Below, piece after piece: positions 10,509-20,699 of a stretch of DNA of 48,592 bases (positions are counted from its first letter, which is position 1; each line of letters begins with the position of its first letter). The stretch is from positions 1 to 48,592 of the forward strand of contig JARBJD010000452.1 in the NCBI GenBank assembly GCA_033064195.1, written 5' to 3'. The notes beneath the pieces are model-generated. The model did not search any database and was not told the origin of the DNA. It saw only the letters and a list, made by a program, of their open reading frames with translations. Position numbers and translations under genes: made by a program. This DNA is from Blattamonas nauphoetae. Taxonomy: Eukaryota; Preaxostyla; Oxymonadida.

Positions 10509-10805
10509 TTATTTCTTTTTCAGTTTCTTCGCTTTCGGTTTCAGCTTTTCTTCTAGTTTCATTATTTCTCCTCTGAGTTTGTTCGCAACTGCTGTGTTTC
10601 CTTCATTAATTGCTTGCTCGTATTGCGCCATCTTTTCTGCATGGATTTGTTGATCCGACTTCACATCTGGAATCATCTCAACACCTGTCTGTGCGACCTT
10701 AGAAATCAATGGTCCAACAAAGGGGATGAGATTCAGAAATGGAGCTCCAACTCTGAGTATATTTTTTCCGACTGCTGCTAATTTTGATAACCAACCTGGT
10801 GCCAT
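10509..10805 (-). CDS. small MAPG protein, hydrophobic then Lys-rich (98 aa)
   Basis: I start this gene at the ATG at 10805, because the A+T motif lies just upstream and because the neighbour at 10843-11151 begins with the same MAPG. Residues 1-45 form a hydrophobic, glycine-containing amphipathic region (VGKNILRVGAPFLNLIPFVG), followed by a charged helical segment and a very lysine-rich tail. This resembles in style the small membrane-active or core minor capsid proteins of adenovirus-like virions (pVI/pX type), which Polintons are known to carry. The assignment is by style and context only. Confidence 0.55.
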   Translation of the reverse strand: MAPGWLSKLAAVGKNILRVGAPFLNLIPFVGPLISKVAQTGVEMIPDVKSDQQIHAEKMAQYEQAINEGNTAVANKLRGEIMKLEEKLKPKAKKLKKK

Positions 10806-10810
10806 TTTAG

Positions 10811-10823
10811 GAAAATAAAAATA
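10811..10823 (-). promoter_or_regulatory. A+T start motif of 98-aa MAPG gene
   Basis: TTTTTATTTTC on the minus strand, about six bases before the ATG at 10805; it supports that start over the longer open frame. Confidence 0.5.
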
Positions 10824-10842
10824 TTCGAATACTAGTGAATTA

Positions 10843-11151
10843 TTATCCTTTGAATTGAATTTTGGAATTTGAAGAGAGCGGCATATCATCATTTGAGAAT
10901 CGTCCATTTCGAGGTGGTTCATATTCAATCATCTGCGGTTTTTGTTGACGATTGATCGCCTTATTTTGTTGATAAACGTCCATCATTCCTCCTAATCCAT
11001 TGAGTATTCCACCTGCTGTTTGTCCGAATTTACTGTTCGTTTGAGAGAGCAATCCACCACCGACTTGAAGTAATGTTGGAGCTAGAGGTTTGATGAATTG
11101 AAAGAATTGCTTGCCGATATTTTTGAGTTTGTTGAAACTTCCTGGTGCCAT
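10843..11151 (-). CDS. small MAPG protein, glycine-rich (102 aa)
   Basis: It starts MAPGSFNKLKNIGKQF, echoing the N-terminus of the neighbouring 98-aa protein (MAPGWLSKLAAVGKNI), so the two probably share an origin. A glycine-rich hydrophobic centre (residues about 30-57) is followed by a polar tail rich in Q, N and P. This is typical of minor capsid or membrane-active proteins packed inside virions. I infer a minor capsid role from this and from its position among capsid genes. Confidence 0.55.
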   Translation of the reverse strand: MAPGSFNKLKNIGKQFFQFIKPLAPTLLQVGGGLLSQTNSKFGQTAGGILNGLGGMMDVYQQNKAINRQQKPQMIEYEPPRNGRFSNDDMPLSSNSKIQFKG

Positions 11152-11156
11152 TTATG

Positions 11157-11171
11157 TAAAAATAAAAAATA
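11157..11171 (-). promoter_or_regulatory. A+T start motif of 102-aa MAPG gene
   Basis: TTTTTTATTTTTAC on the minus strand, about five bases before the ATG at 11151. Confidence 0.5.
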
Positions 11172-11270
11172 CAATTCATTTATAATTTATCTCGGGATTG
11201 CCTTTGTAAGAGAAATGCCATATTTGAGGATGGTGTTGTATGCTTCATTGAAGGCGATACTCATATCTTT

Positions 11271-11771
11271 TCAACCAACAAGGATCTTGAAAATGGTTCT
11301 AAACACTGGGAGTTTATTGAGACATAAGCACTTGTCAGACAAATCATCCAATTCAATCACCACATCATTGATCCCAGTGAGTGTGGCAATCAGTGCACAT
11401 AAATCACTTTGGTTCGTGATCAGTTTCTTTGATGGTTCAATGAGATTGTTCAGTAGTTTCTTTTCACATGCGAAAGCATTCTTGTAGACGAGTAATAACT
11501 GATCTTTGAACGCTGAAATATTTGACGTGTACTCTCTCAGTGGAATTGAACGGCTTTGAATGGGGGCTGATGGATATGTCTCGAGTGGTGGATCATAGAC
11601 ACCTGGAACATTCTCGAGTTCAACATTCGCGCATTGTTCATTACGATCTTCGAGTTTCGATCTTCCGGAATTGGATCCTTTGTTATCGATGATGACGTTG
11701 TTGGTGATTGATGTTGGCACTGAAGAAGAACTTGTGTGTTTTGTAAATTGACAACTTAGAATTGGTTGCAT
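11271..11771 (-). CDS. Polinton hypothetical protein, 166 aa
   Basis: I place the start at the ATG at 11771 (MQPILSCQF), not further upstream, because the A+T motif lies directly before it and the longer frame would overlap the next gene. The N-terminal third is low-complexity (Ser/Thr/Asn). The C-terminal part is predicted helical, with leucine-rich segments and several cysteines. No family is recognised. It is co-oriented with the capsid gene run. Confidence 0.5.
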   Translation of the reverse strand: MQPILSCQFTKHTSSSSVPTSITNNVIIDNKGSNSGRSKLEDRNEQCANVELENVPGVYDPPLETYPSAPIQSRSIPLREYTSNISAFKDQLLLVYKNAFACEKKLLNNLIEPSKKLITNQSDLCALIATLTGINDVVIELDDLSDKCLCLNKLPVFRTIFKILVG

Positions 11772-11778
11772 CACTTTC

Positions 11779-11794
11779 CATAAAAATAAAAAAT
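11779..11794 (-). promoter_or_regulatory. A+T start motif of 166-aa gene
   Basis: TTTTTTATTTTTATGG on the minus strand, about eight bases upstream of the ATG at 11771. Confidence 0.5.
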
Positions 11795-11829
11795 ATATAT
11801 TAATGTTTTTAATCAGACATTTCTTTCTG

Positions 11830-12774
11830 TTACTGAACATATTGAGAGTAAGCAGGCATATTCCCAGATTGGTATTGACCGATATCTTCATCTGTTCTTG
11901 TTGCATATGCTTTGCGTGTCAGAGTACTAATCTCTGATGCTATGGTAGCATTATGTCTACCAAGGAATGTTTGCAAATTTTCTTGATTTGTGATGAATTC
12001 TAGAAACTGTGGATACACCTGCTCCTTGAAATCCTTTCTTTTCTTCATTCTCTGATGTCCTTCGTTGGTACTGTCGAATCCTGAAAGATGTTCTTCAAGC
12101 CATCTGTCCCACATTTGTGATGCTACTTTCGATTGAATTGAATTGAACACCATATTGTCTATTACTCTTTTCCCAGTATCTGCTGGATTATCTCGACTGG
12201 CACGAGTTATTCCCAATTCATTTGTCATGAAGTCACCAACAGCTTTCTTCATTATTGCATAAGGTTGTTGTGATCTTTGTGCTTGCATGTCTCCATAGCT
12301 GATGTCTCGAAAAGTGGATGGTAAATCGTATGATCCATTCTTGAGGAAATTAGAGTGTGAAGCTTTGATTCTCCTTCCGAATTGGCGATTAAATGCTGTA
12401 TATGATGTCTGTTTTCGCTTGTCTGGTGTTGGATTCATTGCGTAGTATGTCTCTTTGACTGGTCTACTATTGTATGGGGCAAGCATGGCTCCATTGACTG
12501 CAATCAAATCTTTCGTATCATTGTCGTAGACCATGACGTCTGGGATTTTTCCATGTTGTTCCATTAGAACAGTCCAATTCTGTCCAGTTCTCTTAATGTA
12601 CTCAAGCGCTGATGGATAACTACTGAGGGCATCGTTCCATCTGGTCTGAATATCATCGTCAGCATAGATTCTTTTCATTGCAGCTTGTGTCTCTGCTGCG
12701 TATCTCATTTTTGGTTTCTTCTCTCTTGTTTTTCTTTTTGGTTGGTTGTACACAATCTGTGGTATCATTGACAT
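11830..12774 (-). CDS. Polinton hypothetical protein, 314 aa
   Basis: The first ATG in frame is at 12774 (MSMIPQIVYNQ); upstream codons run into the A+T motif. The N-terminus is strongly basic (PKRKTREKKPKMR), which suits nucleic-acid contact, and the remainder is mixed helical with a Tyr/Gln-rich tail. No enzymatic motif is seen. It is divergently placed against the packaging ATPase gene across a 53-base gap. A minor virion or DNA-packaging partner is plausible by context; I do not recognise the family. Confidence 0.55.
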   Translation of the reverse strand: MSMIPQIVYNQPKRKTREKKPKMRYAAETQAAMKRIYADDDIQTRWNDALSSYPSALEYIKRTGQNWTVLMEQHGKIPDVMVYDNDTKDLIAVNGAMLAPYNSRPVKETYYAMNPTPDKRKQTSYTAFNRQFGRRIKASHSNFLKNGSYDLPSTFRDISYGDMQAQRSQQPYAIMKKAVGDFMTNELGITRASRDNPADTGKRVIDNMVFNSIQSKVASQMWDRWLEEHLSGFDSTNEGHQRMKKRKDFKEQVYPQFLEFITNQENLQTFLGRHNATIASEISTLTRKAYATRTDEDIGQYQSGNMPAYSQYVQ

Positions 12775-12827
12775 TTCATACAAAATAAAAAAACCAAAAC
12801 TATATTTTAATTAGAGTTAAATCACAA
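12775..12827. promoter_or_regulatory. bidirectional A+T-rich gap between the 314-aa gene and the ATPase
   Basis: These 53 bases separate two divergent genes. The half next to the minus-strand gene has the AAAATAAAA motif; the other half has TATATTTTAATT before the ATG at 12828. It is likely a shared promoter. Confidence 0.45.
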
Positions 12828-13673
12828 ATGAACAAATCGAATCAATCATTAACAGCATACGTGAATGCAAAATTGAGTGAAGCATCTAGTAGGAATGTGT
12901 CTCATGAAGTGCAATCACAGATTCATCCAGACTTGAATTTCAATCGCAACAGTGTCAATGTCCTCGTTGGAAACAGAGGAAGTGGAAAAACCTTTAATGC
13001 TCTTCGAGAAGTTGCCAAACTCCAAAATGTTAATGTCAGAAATGAACTCTTTCACCTCTTTGTCTTCGTCACTGATAAGAACATTGATCCAACCTTCGAT
13101 AAATTCAAACCTATCCTGAACGTTCCTTATGTGAAAGTGAAATACGATGATGCACTTCCTTTTCTGTTGGAACTCTCTGAATCAAAAGCTGCGTATGAAG
13201 AAATTATTGACAATCAATGGCAGAACAGAATCACTGATGAGTGTCGAGAGAATCTCTTTGACTCACTTTTCATTGATGACTTCTCAGTGAAGAATCTCCA
13301 AACGATTATCCTTCTTGATGACTGTCGTAGAATCCTAGGTGAACGTAGATCATCCAAAAATAGAATGACAATGATGGACCTATTACTGGAGAATCGACAA
13401 CCGAAATTCACTTTCTTTCTGACAATGCATGAACTCTTCAGTTTGTCAGCAGACATGAAGTCAAACATTGATTCGATGTGGATTTTTGGAGGATTCAACA
13501 AAGAACGAATCAGTCGAGTCTATCCTCAGTTGAACTCACCAATTGATATTCAACAATTCTGGAATGTCTACCAAAGAAAACAGAAATGTGAAGCAATCAT
13601 TCTTCGATACAATACTGATGGAGTTGCACTGAATGAGATCAACAAAGATGGGTTAATCAGAAGGGTCCGTTAA
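12828..13673 (+). CDS. genome-packaging ATPase, FtsK/HerA (A32-like) type
   Basis: A P-loop (GNRGSGKT, residues 48-55) is followed by a Walker B strand (TIILLDD, residues about 159-165). In Polintons and related viruses the enzyme pumps the genome into the procapsid using ATP. Length (281 aa) fits the viral A32-like group. It is one of the few plus-strand genes in the core and its end overlaps the convergent 119-aa gene by 21 bases. Confidence 0.85.
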   Translation: MNKSNQSLTAYVNAKLSEASSRNVSHEVQSQIHPDLNFNRNSVNVLVGNRGSGKTFNALREVAKLQNVNVRNELFHLFVFVTDKNIDPTFDKFKPILNVPYVKVKYDDALPFLLELSESKAAYEEIIDNQWQNRITDECRENLFDSLFIDDFSVKNLQTIILLDDCRRILGERRSSKNRMTMMDLLLENRQPKFTFFLTMHELFSLSADMKSNIDSMWIFGGFNKERISRVYPQLNSPIDIQQFWNVYQRKQKCEAIILRYNTDGVALNEINKDGLIRRVR

Positions 13674-14012
13674 TTCTTGAATAAGGTTGTTGATGGTCTC
13701 ATCAAGACTTCGAAGCCTCAAGCTGAGAGTGTCTGTCAACGTTCGAATTGATTCTTCAATGTCTGATAATCTTTGATCAATCGAGAGTGAATTAGGAGAA
13801 GTGGAAGCATCAACATATCGTTTCCTCAGTGCTATCTCACCTCTTATTTTTGTTATTCTGTATCCATCAATTTGAATCATCCTATTCAGTTTCTGTGTTG
13901 TGTACTCATTCAGTTCTTTTTTATTCTTCTCCAAGTATCTTTGAAAGTCGTGGATGTTTTCAAAACATTTCTGTTCTGGATCAAACGGTTCTAATATTTT
14001 CAGTGATGTCAT
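13653..14012 (-). CDS. Polinton coiled-coil protein, 119 aa
   Basis: The ATG at 14012 follows the A+T motif. Residues 20-115 are largely helical with heptad spacing of Leu/Ile, especially in the C-terminal 40 residues (LRLRSLDETINNLIQ). No catalytic motif is seen. It lies between the packaging ATPase and the integrase region and converges on the ATPase gene. Function unknown. Confidence 0.5.
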   Translation of the reverse strand: MTSLKILEPFDPEQKCFENIHDFQRYLEKNKKELNEYTTQKLNRMIQIDGYRITKIRGEIALRKRYVDASTSPNSLSIDQRLSDIEESIRTLTDTLSLRLRSLDETINNLIQELTDPSD

Positions 14013-14017
14013 TTAAG

Positions 14018-14030
14018 TGAAATAAAAATA
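14018..14030 (-). promoter_or_regulatory. A+T start motif of coiled-coil gene
   Basis: TTTTTATTTCA on the minus strand, about six bases before the ATG at 14012. Confidence 0.45.
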
Positions 14031-14111
14031 TTTGAAACATTATTGAAAACGAACAAAGTTCTCAGATCGAAGATCGCACTACGCTAGATTGAAGCGAACG
14101 AAGTTCTGAGG

Positions 14112-15391
14112 TCAGAGAAGACCGAATTCAGCAATGAATTGTGGAGTTAAGTCGTCAATTGACTCAGCATGAAACTTCGTGTGTTGGATCGGAACGTAGA
14201 CAACTTTTGACAGACAAGTGAGACCATTCAGTAGAGTAGCTACGACATTACCGTGTTTGTATTCGATGAATTTCCCCACGAATTGAAACTGTCTACGCTT
14301 CTTCTGAAACTTGGCAACAGTCTTGTCCAGATCAAGGTGGATCAACAGAATGTTTCCTGGTTTGTATTTCCATAACATCTGTGTTGTCTGTTGCTTTTGG
14401 ATGTTCTTTAATTGTTCTTCACAACTGGAGATATACAGTGCTTCGATTTCTCTATTGTTTTGAGCCTGCTGTGGAGTGAACTTGTTCCAGTACGCTCGAT
14501 GTGGAGTCATGTTGTAGTATTCCACCATCTGATTCATCAATGAATGATTGGCCATCTGTGTTGCATTGTCTTGGAATCCATCTCTGATTGTTCTGATCAC
14601 TCGATCCACAATTCTGTTGTGATTTGTGAAAGGTGAGCTTGTGAAATAAGTACTGACGTTCTGATCCTTGAAAAACTCTGATGCTTCAGCACTTGTCCAT
14701 GCAGCTTCTCCATCACCTCGAATGTTGTTGACATGAACTCCACGATGATTAATCAAGTCATTAATAGCAGTCTTGACTTTGCTCCATGATTTATCCAGAA
14801 CAGGAATGACAATCAGGTATTTAGTGTTGATGTTAATTGCGAAGAGGTAGATCTGCAACACTGTTTTCGACGTTGGTGATTGGATAAAAACGAGATCAAT
14901 TTCCCATGATCCGAACTTGGGAGAAAAGTATGGTCGATCACAATTCTGAGGAACCTTTCTGTCCGATGTCTTCTGTGGATCACCTGTAGTTGCTTTCGAC
15001 ATGAACTGCATCTTTGATCGAAATGGATACACTATTTTCTCCGTTGTTTTCGGAATCATTGGAGGATCAATTCTCATTCTGTCACTTCCTTTTTCTCTCT
15101 GGATTTTCCTCGGATGTGCAGCACTCCATCTGTGATCAAATTCCTCATACCAATCCTGAAATGATCTTCCTCCGAATGGGATTTGTTTTGTGTGAGTCAG
15201 AATGAAGTCAAGATCTTCGTTCGCAATCTTTCTGTTTATCGAGGCTCGAACGAATGTGTCTCTGTTCATTTTATTGGCATCCAGAATGTGTGATGTTATA
15301 AAGTGTTCCATATGTTTTTGATTATTCATTATTGAGTTCTCAGCTTTAATCTGTTCATCTTCTGAATCATTTCTCTGTTGATGATCAAACA
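14112..15391 (-). CDS. Polinton integrase, retroviral-type (rve) core
   Basis: The middle of the ORF has the rve integrase fold signature: GSWEIDLVFIQ with the first acidic residue, a strand pair ending YLIVIPV, then RGDGEAAWTS with the second. A helical segment follows (IRTIRDGFQDNA, then MVEYYNMTPHRAYW). The C-terminal part (KPGNILLIHLDLD through VVATLLNG) looks like the small beta-barrel or chromo-like domain found in Polinton integrases. The enzyme would insert the element into host DNA. The large MULE is inserted at the upstream edge of this reading frame. Confidence 0.8.
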
Positions 15392-15400
15392 ATCCTTTCA
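15392..15400. repeat. 9-bp target duplication of MULE, left copy
   Basis: ATCCTTTCA, repeated exactly at 26039-26047. Nine bases is the usual Mutator target size. Confidence 0.92.
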
Positions 15401-15414
15401 GGGTGACTCAATTT

Positions 15415-15545
15415 TCAGGGGAGAATCTCGGTCACAGGGGAGAATCTCGGTCACAGGGGAGAATCTCGGTCACAGGGGAGAATCTCAGTTATAGGGGAAA
15501 ATCTCAATCACAGGGGAAAATCTCGGACCACAGGGGAAGAATGTC
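15415..15545. repeat. 19-bp tandem repeats in MULE left end
   Basis: About seven units of CAGGGGAGAATCTCGGTCA with graded variation: the outer units are identical and the inner ones change to AAAATCTCAATCA. They may be transposase binding sites, as subterminal repeats often are. Confidence 0.85.
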
Positions 15546-15580
15546 AATGTCATTGGGGATGAAGAAAATTGTAGTTTTGA

Positions 15581-15660
15581 TCATGAGTAGTTCAGTGGTT
15601 AGAGTGGAAGACTGCTACTGTCCCAACCTGGGTTCGATTCTCTTTATCGACTTTTTTTTG
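15581..15660 (+). ncRNA. tRNA-derived Pol III-like unit in MULE left end
   Basis: An A box (TAGTTCAGTGG, 15588-15598) and a B box (GGTTCGATTCT, 15631-15641) have tRNA-like spacing and are followed by eight Ts (15652-15659), a Pol III stop signal. A weak anticodon arm can be drawn with loop CTGCTAC. Acceptor and T stems do not pair well, so it is tRNA-derived rather than a working tRNA. It points inward, toward the transposase. Confidence 0.6.
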
Positions 15661-15790
15661 ACTACGATGTCGCAACTGTTTTTTTAATATATGCCATTTT
15701 CCCTATATTAAAGATCATTCTCTTTCTATTTTGAAGTAGAATCTGACATTTGTCGAGATCTGCCCACAATTCGTCTCTCGTCCGTTTCAC

Positions 15791-17680
15791 ATGTTCTCTC
15801 CTCCATCTCATGAGGAACAAAAGCTGTCAATGCAAGATTTCAAACATGATCAATATTTTAACTCTTTTACGGAACTAGATTCTTTCATTACAGACAAATC
15901 TCATCATTGTGGAATGAAGTTTGTGAGACAGACGTATCATAGTCTGAAGGATGCAAAGTATGTGTGTGTTTTCCATCCGACACCTCCATCGTTAACCACC
16001 GGACAACGAGAAATCACCTCAACTCATGATCTGGAATGCAATTGTGCACTAAATTGTAGTTATTCAAAAAAGTCAGAAAAATGGACTTTACGTTGGAATC
16101 AGATCGATCACAGTCACTCAAGAACTGAAATACTTGCTGAGCCACGAGTACGAATGCGAAAACAAGACGAAGAAGAAGCTATCAAACTTTTCGACGCTGG
16201 TGTGGCATCTGGGAAAGTATTACAGAGACTCAAGGAAGAACATGGATCAAAAGCCCAAATTGAAGATATTTATTATTTAAGGTCGGCCCACAGACTGGCC
16301 CAAGATGGAGATGACACTTTCGAAAATGTTTATGACTACGTAACAAAGAAAGGGTTCAAGCTCGACAGCCGATTGGATGAAGATGGAACTGTTTCGTCAT
16401 TCCTCATGTATTCCGATGCTTCTTTACAGTTGTACAGACAATTTCCTACTGTCCTCATTATGGATGCAACGTATTCAACCAACAAGTTTAACTATCATCT
16501 CGTCCAAATTATAGGAAAACACTCTACCGGAAAATTCTTTACACTTTGCTATGGGTTTCTCCAACATGAATCAGTTCCGGATTATGAATGGCTTCTCAGG
16601 CAACTCCTTGCCCACACTAACGGACTATGCAACACAAGAGTCATGGTGACCGACTCGGCTCAGGCTGAAATTACTGCTATAAGAAATGTTCTCCCCCACA
16701 TTAAACATATACTCTGTAGTTGGCACATCAAACGCAACATCGAAGCTCGTCTCCTGACCCATGTGCAAGATATGGAAAATAAGGATGATTTGATTCATTT
16801 TTTTAACGAAAAATGGAATGAACTACTCAACACAAATTCTTCAGAACAGTTCGAAAATGCAAAGCAGTTTTTTATCAGTTGTCTCCTCGAAAATGATGAA
16901 CATTGGGCCGACCTCGTGACATACCTGAATCGCCAATGGTTTCCATTGGCTGAATTCTTTTTTCCTTGCTTTCTAGACCAGTTCCCACATTTGGGAATAA
17001 CCACCACCTCACCGGTGGAAGGTATGCATGCCTCCCTCAAGCGTATTCTCCCATCGCGAAACATCCGTTTAATCCAAACGATCAAATCTATTCTCCTATT
17101 CGACGCAAATCAGAAAGATGAACTGAACAGGTTGGTACAATTGCAGTTGACTACGAGAATTAACTTGCTCAAGGTTGTCCCTTGTTTCAAGCATCTATGG
17201 GGGAAGGTATCCTTTGCTGGGATTTTGGAAATACATCGTGGAATGACACCAGCCAGGGCTGCTCAACCGTGTACCAATCGGACGACCACAACAATGCTCA
17301 TCCCTTGCTGTCACATTCTCAATCGATTCTACAACGAGCGCGTCCCATATCCGCTCCACCTCATTCCCCCACCTTGGAGGCTCTATGGAGTGGAAGAACC
17401 CGCCGATCCTTTTAATCTAGCCGCCTGGATTCGCTCATACAGCGTGGGTGACCGTTTCCAACTCATCCGCCACGCCAAGCTTCCTCCCGTTCAGCCATCC
17501 CACAATCGACACGTTGGCGCGGCTGCTTCACTCCATTGTGTGGAACCGCGAGCGGAACTGGTGATCAGGAAAGCAGAACGACTAAACAAGGCAGTTTCAC
17601 AAACGAGACGAAAAAAAGCTGGAAAGGGGAAAGTCTCACAATCCATCACAACTATGACTCTTTCAGACGACACAGATTGA
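15791..17680 (+). CDS. MULE transposase (MURA-like), 629 aa, ORF without internal stops
   Basis: The N-terminus (residues about 20-115) has spaced Cys residues ending in DHSHSR, as in FAR1/WRKY-GCM1-type zinc fingers that bind element ends. The DDE core follows: IMDATYS (first Asp, about residue 223), YHLVQIIG and CYGFLQHE, VTDSAQ (second Asp, about 286), CSWHIKRN (about 310) and SPVEGMHAS (Glu, about 410). A SWIM-like Cys-Cys-x-His cluster (IPCCHIL) lies near 506 and the tail is basic. All three catalytic positions are present, so the enzyme may be active. The ATG at 15791 comes just after the left inverted repeat, which probably supplies the promoter. Confidence 0.9.
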   Translation: MFSPPSHEEQKLSMQDFKHDQYFNSFTELDSFITDKSHHCGMKFVRQTYHSLKDAKYVCVFHPTPPSLTTGQREITSTHDLECNCALNCSYSKKSEKWTLRWNQIDHSHSRTEILAEPRVRMRKQDEEEAIKLFDAGVASGKVLQRLKEEHGSKAQIEDIYYLRSAHRLAQDGDDTFENVYDYVTKKGFKLDSRLDEDGTVSSFLMYSDASLQLYRQFPTVLIMDATYSTNKFNYHLVQIIGKHSTGKFFTLCYGFLQHESVPDYEWLLRQLLAHTNGLCNTRVMVTDSAQAEITAIRNVLPHIKHILCSWHIKRNIEARLLTHVQDMENKDDLIHFFNEKWNELLNTNSSEQFENAKQFFISCLLENDEHWADLVTYLNRQWFPLAEFFFPCFLDQFPHLGITTTSPVEGMHASLKRILPSRNIRLIQTIKSILLFDANQKDELNRLVQLQLTTRINLLKVVPCFKHLWGKVSFAGILEIHRGMTPARAAQPCTNRTTTTMLIPCCHILNRFYNERVPYPLHLIPPPWRLYGVEEPADPFNLAAWIRSYSVGDRFQLIRHAKLPPVQPSHNRHVGAAASLHCVEPRAELVIRKAERLNKAVSQTRRKKAGKGKVSQSITTMTLSDDTD

Positions 17681-18199
17681 GTCGGGGTAATCATTCTTTC
17701 TTCATTTCGTTTTCAGAACCCCTTCACAGCTTTTATGTCAAACTTCATCCTCAACTCGTTGAACCAATCTTCCTGTCCGGTCTCTGTTCATCAGAACCAT
17801 TTTTCAAAACATACTGTCGATGCTCTCAAGCCTCCAAGGCGGTTTGGAGGCGAAGAGCAAGGCTTTTACATCTTTTCAAGTTATCATATCTTGATTTGGT
17901 GTATTCCAATCTATCAGTCATTTTTACTCATTTGTCTCTTCTCTTCTTTTTGTTCCTCCATCAGATGTTCGACGGACGATCCTCAAAGAAGAGTCGAACG
18001 CCAGTCCAACCACTTGTGTATCACACTCTTTCCTTTCCAATACTATCTCGCATGATCCAGAATCAACCCTGAAACAGTAAACCAGAACTTCTCTCGCCTC
18101 CAAAACAAGAATTGGAATTGTCAGGAGATGAAACAACCGGGAGACTCAGAGAAGGAAGTCAGCAGTGAAAGACACAAAATCGACGAAGTTTGGCAATGA
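17681..18199. other. MULE interior, no gene recognised
   Basis: Pyrimidine-rich on the plus strand, with only short frames. It may be the 3' part of the transposase transcript followed by captured DNA. No motif seen. Confidence 0.35.
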
Positions 18200-19580
18200 A
18201 CTATTGTCCTTCCATTTTTATCGTTGAACAACAGGTTGACAGAATACGGACAACAGACATATTCGAAAATTCAGTCGCTCAATAAGACGTCTACGCAACT
18301 AACAACCAACACTGATAACATCAGCACTCAATTTCTACAATTGAGTACCGAGTTGCAATCGTTGGTTGCTCGAATGTAAGAGGTGATTGGAGTGATGAAC
18401 ATATGAGTTGACGATCGTATGAATCAACAGATACAACCGTTCATCAACCAACAACAAAACTCACAGCTGTCGACGTCCAGAACAATTCCGAACAAAACAA
18501 TATAAGATTTAGCCATAGCTCCAAGTGATCAACCAGATTTTATCACACAGCTCGAAACGCTTGGATATTCAAAGGAGACTCACGAAAGATCATTTGAGAG
18601 ACTGTTTGAAGGCCTGTGTGAAAGTGGACAGACTGCAGAAGACAATTCTCTGCGGCGAACAGAAAAGCATCGATCCGATCTGACCACTCATCAATTCAAG
18701 CTTCAACTCTCTCGGAATGAAATCGAAACGCAACAACCCCTCACCGATCTTCAAGATCTCTTTTCGAAAATCGACAGTTTGGACAAGAAGACAACTCACC
18801 AATTGATGGCCCTCACACCAATCTCTCGCCCGACATCAAATGGTCCAACACCACAGACGCGCAGAACCTCTCAACCAGAGCAGAGGAAAGATATGAATGA
18901 AACACCTCGTCGCCTTTCGACACCCATCTCAGATCCTATCCTATTCCAAGAATAGCCACAATCTCAATCCAACTCAACTGATACTTTTGCGCACGATCTA
19001 TCAAACCCTAAAGACCATGTATTGGATCTTGAAGAAAGACTGAACCACACGTCCTTCCTAATCAACCACCTTGACGAGATTGTGACGCAAGTTGGGAAGG
19101 ATGATGTCCAATCGGCCTCGTCTCTCCTTTCGATCGCTGGCGACAACAGTAGACTCTGACGGGATCAGATTCGACGAACTTGATAATCGAGTGGACGAGC
19201 AGGAAGAAATAACACAGCAAACGTTGAAAGAGCACTCCCAGTTGATCAAACACCACATCACCCAACAAACTGACTCGCTTGATTCTCAATTAACAACCAT
19301 CTCGACGACTCATCAACTGTGTCTTTTGACTTCTTTGATTGCTCCAACTTATATACAATACAGTTGATCCGTCCATATCACCGATTATCAAACGAAGATC
19401 GATCACACTTCAAAGGACGCCAGATGCAACTCAGGAGTTTCGAATCGACTGAACTGTCACAGTATCCAGCGCTGATCACTGAAGTACACCCACCACCACA
19501 TTCATCTTCTCCTGTACTGATGCAAGAATTCACAATCAAACACAACAAATCTCCCACTATTCTCGATAGAGGGTGAGACA
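18200..19580 (+). pseudogene. captured host coiled-coil gene fragment
   Basis: Plus-strand frames between 18220 and 19580 read as a Gln/Ser/Thr-rich, helical protein with repeated short heptad stretches (LDLEERLNHTSFLINHLDEI is one). Several stop codons and frame changes interrupt it (for example the frame restarts after 18380, 18950 and 19160), so it is not functional as a gene. No family is recognised. It lies between the transposase and other fragments inside the MULE, consistent with gene capture. Confidence 0.45.
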
Positions 19581-20640
19581 CCGATGAACTATTGGAACTA
19601 GACATAATTCTTCGAGCTTTCGCGCAGCTATGAAATTATTCGGAGTGATAATACGGAGATCTAGTCGATATTCTGACAGACCGAAAAATGAAAGGAAACA
19701 CCAACACAAAAGGCCTTTGATCGATTGAACAGCATTGAAACAGCTTGCGCAAGTGCTTGAGTGATTGTTCACATTTCGTTATCTTTCTTGATTCGATATT
19801 TCTCCTTCTTCGTCTGACTAACTCGAAATATCGTGTTTCTACCCACTTTCTTGTCTTTAAAAGTTGGATACCCAATTAATTCGTTGTGTGGCATGTAAAA
19901 CAAGAACCGAAAAGAATGAGACAGCAAGACCATAAGAGGAAGAGAATGAAAACAAAAATTGAGAAATCTCGGAGCCGATGGCAATAAATACAACCAAAAC
20001 GATTTAACTGGATCATTCAATCATTGTTCTTCAGCTAGTAGTGGCCTATTCGACAGTCCACTTGAAGTTCTCGAGCGGGAGTTCGATGGAGTGGATCCGG
20101 TCTGAAATGATCATGGTGGTCTTGATGTGCGTCGGCTGAAGGTATACAACGACCTTGGATTGTGTTTAATCCAGCGAAGGGAAGAGGTGGACGTGTTGAG
20201 TGAGGGGACGAAGGATTTGATCTGATTCCTCGCTCCTCTGGCAGACAACTAAAACGAAGGGAGCGTTGATTGCTCAACCAAGCCTGATTTCCTTTGTGTG
20301 TGCTGCGACTTTGTGTGAGGTGATGAGAATCCAGAATGACGTGTTGCAAAAGATAGCGAGGAGTTCTGACACAGCGACTGATTCAGCTTGTGCACTTTCG
20401 GCCGGCTGTTCTCCTCCGTCTTCAGCGGCTCCTGAAGGGGAGACTCAATCAACGACGAGCTGACGGTCGTGCCCTGAGACTTCGAAAACGCCAGCGGAGG
20501 ATGATCCTGAAGACCAGGAAGTTGTGACGTGGCTGAGCCAATGATCAACGTCGTTTTGCGGGTTTGAATTGAGAATATCCTTACGAGACGCATTTGGAAG
20601 TTGCATCGACAATTGAGGGTCATTTTTGAAAGTAATCAGC
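19581..20640. other. MULE interior, unassigned captured sequence
   Basis: Short overlapping frames on both strands, the longest on the minus strand at 20249-20623 (124 codons, Ser/Thr/Gln-rich). This minus-strand stretch lies downstream of the kinase fragment and could be its low-complexity tail. Nothing else recognised. Confidence 0.3.
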
Positions 20641-20699
20641 GCTCACTGTGGAAACAGAATAGGGCGACGAGACATTGGGAGAAGCGTTTTGAGAGGTGA

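Larger units (their letters stand above)
15401..15786. repeat. MULE left terminal inverted repeat
   Basis: Matches 25640-26038 in reverse complement. In order it holds the GGGT terminus, 19-bp repeats, the tRNA-like unit with T-run, and a block around CCACAATTCGTCT just before the transposase start. Confidence 0.85.

Noticed and set aside
15581-15660. A functional tRNA gene
   Set aside because: A and B boxes are good, but the acceptor and T stems do not pair; I keep it only as tRNA-derived.
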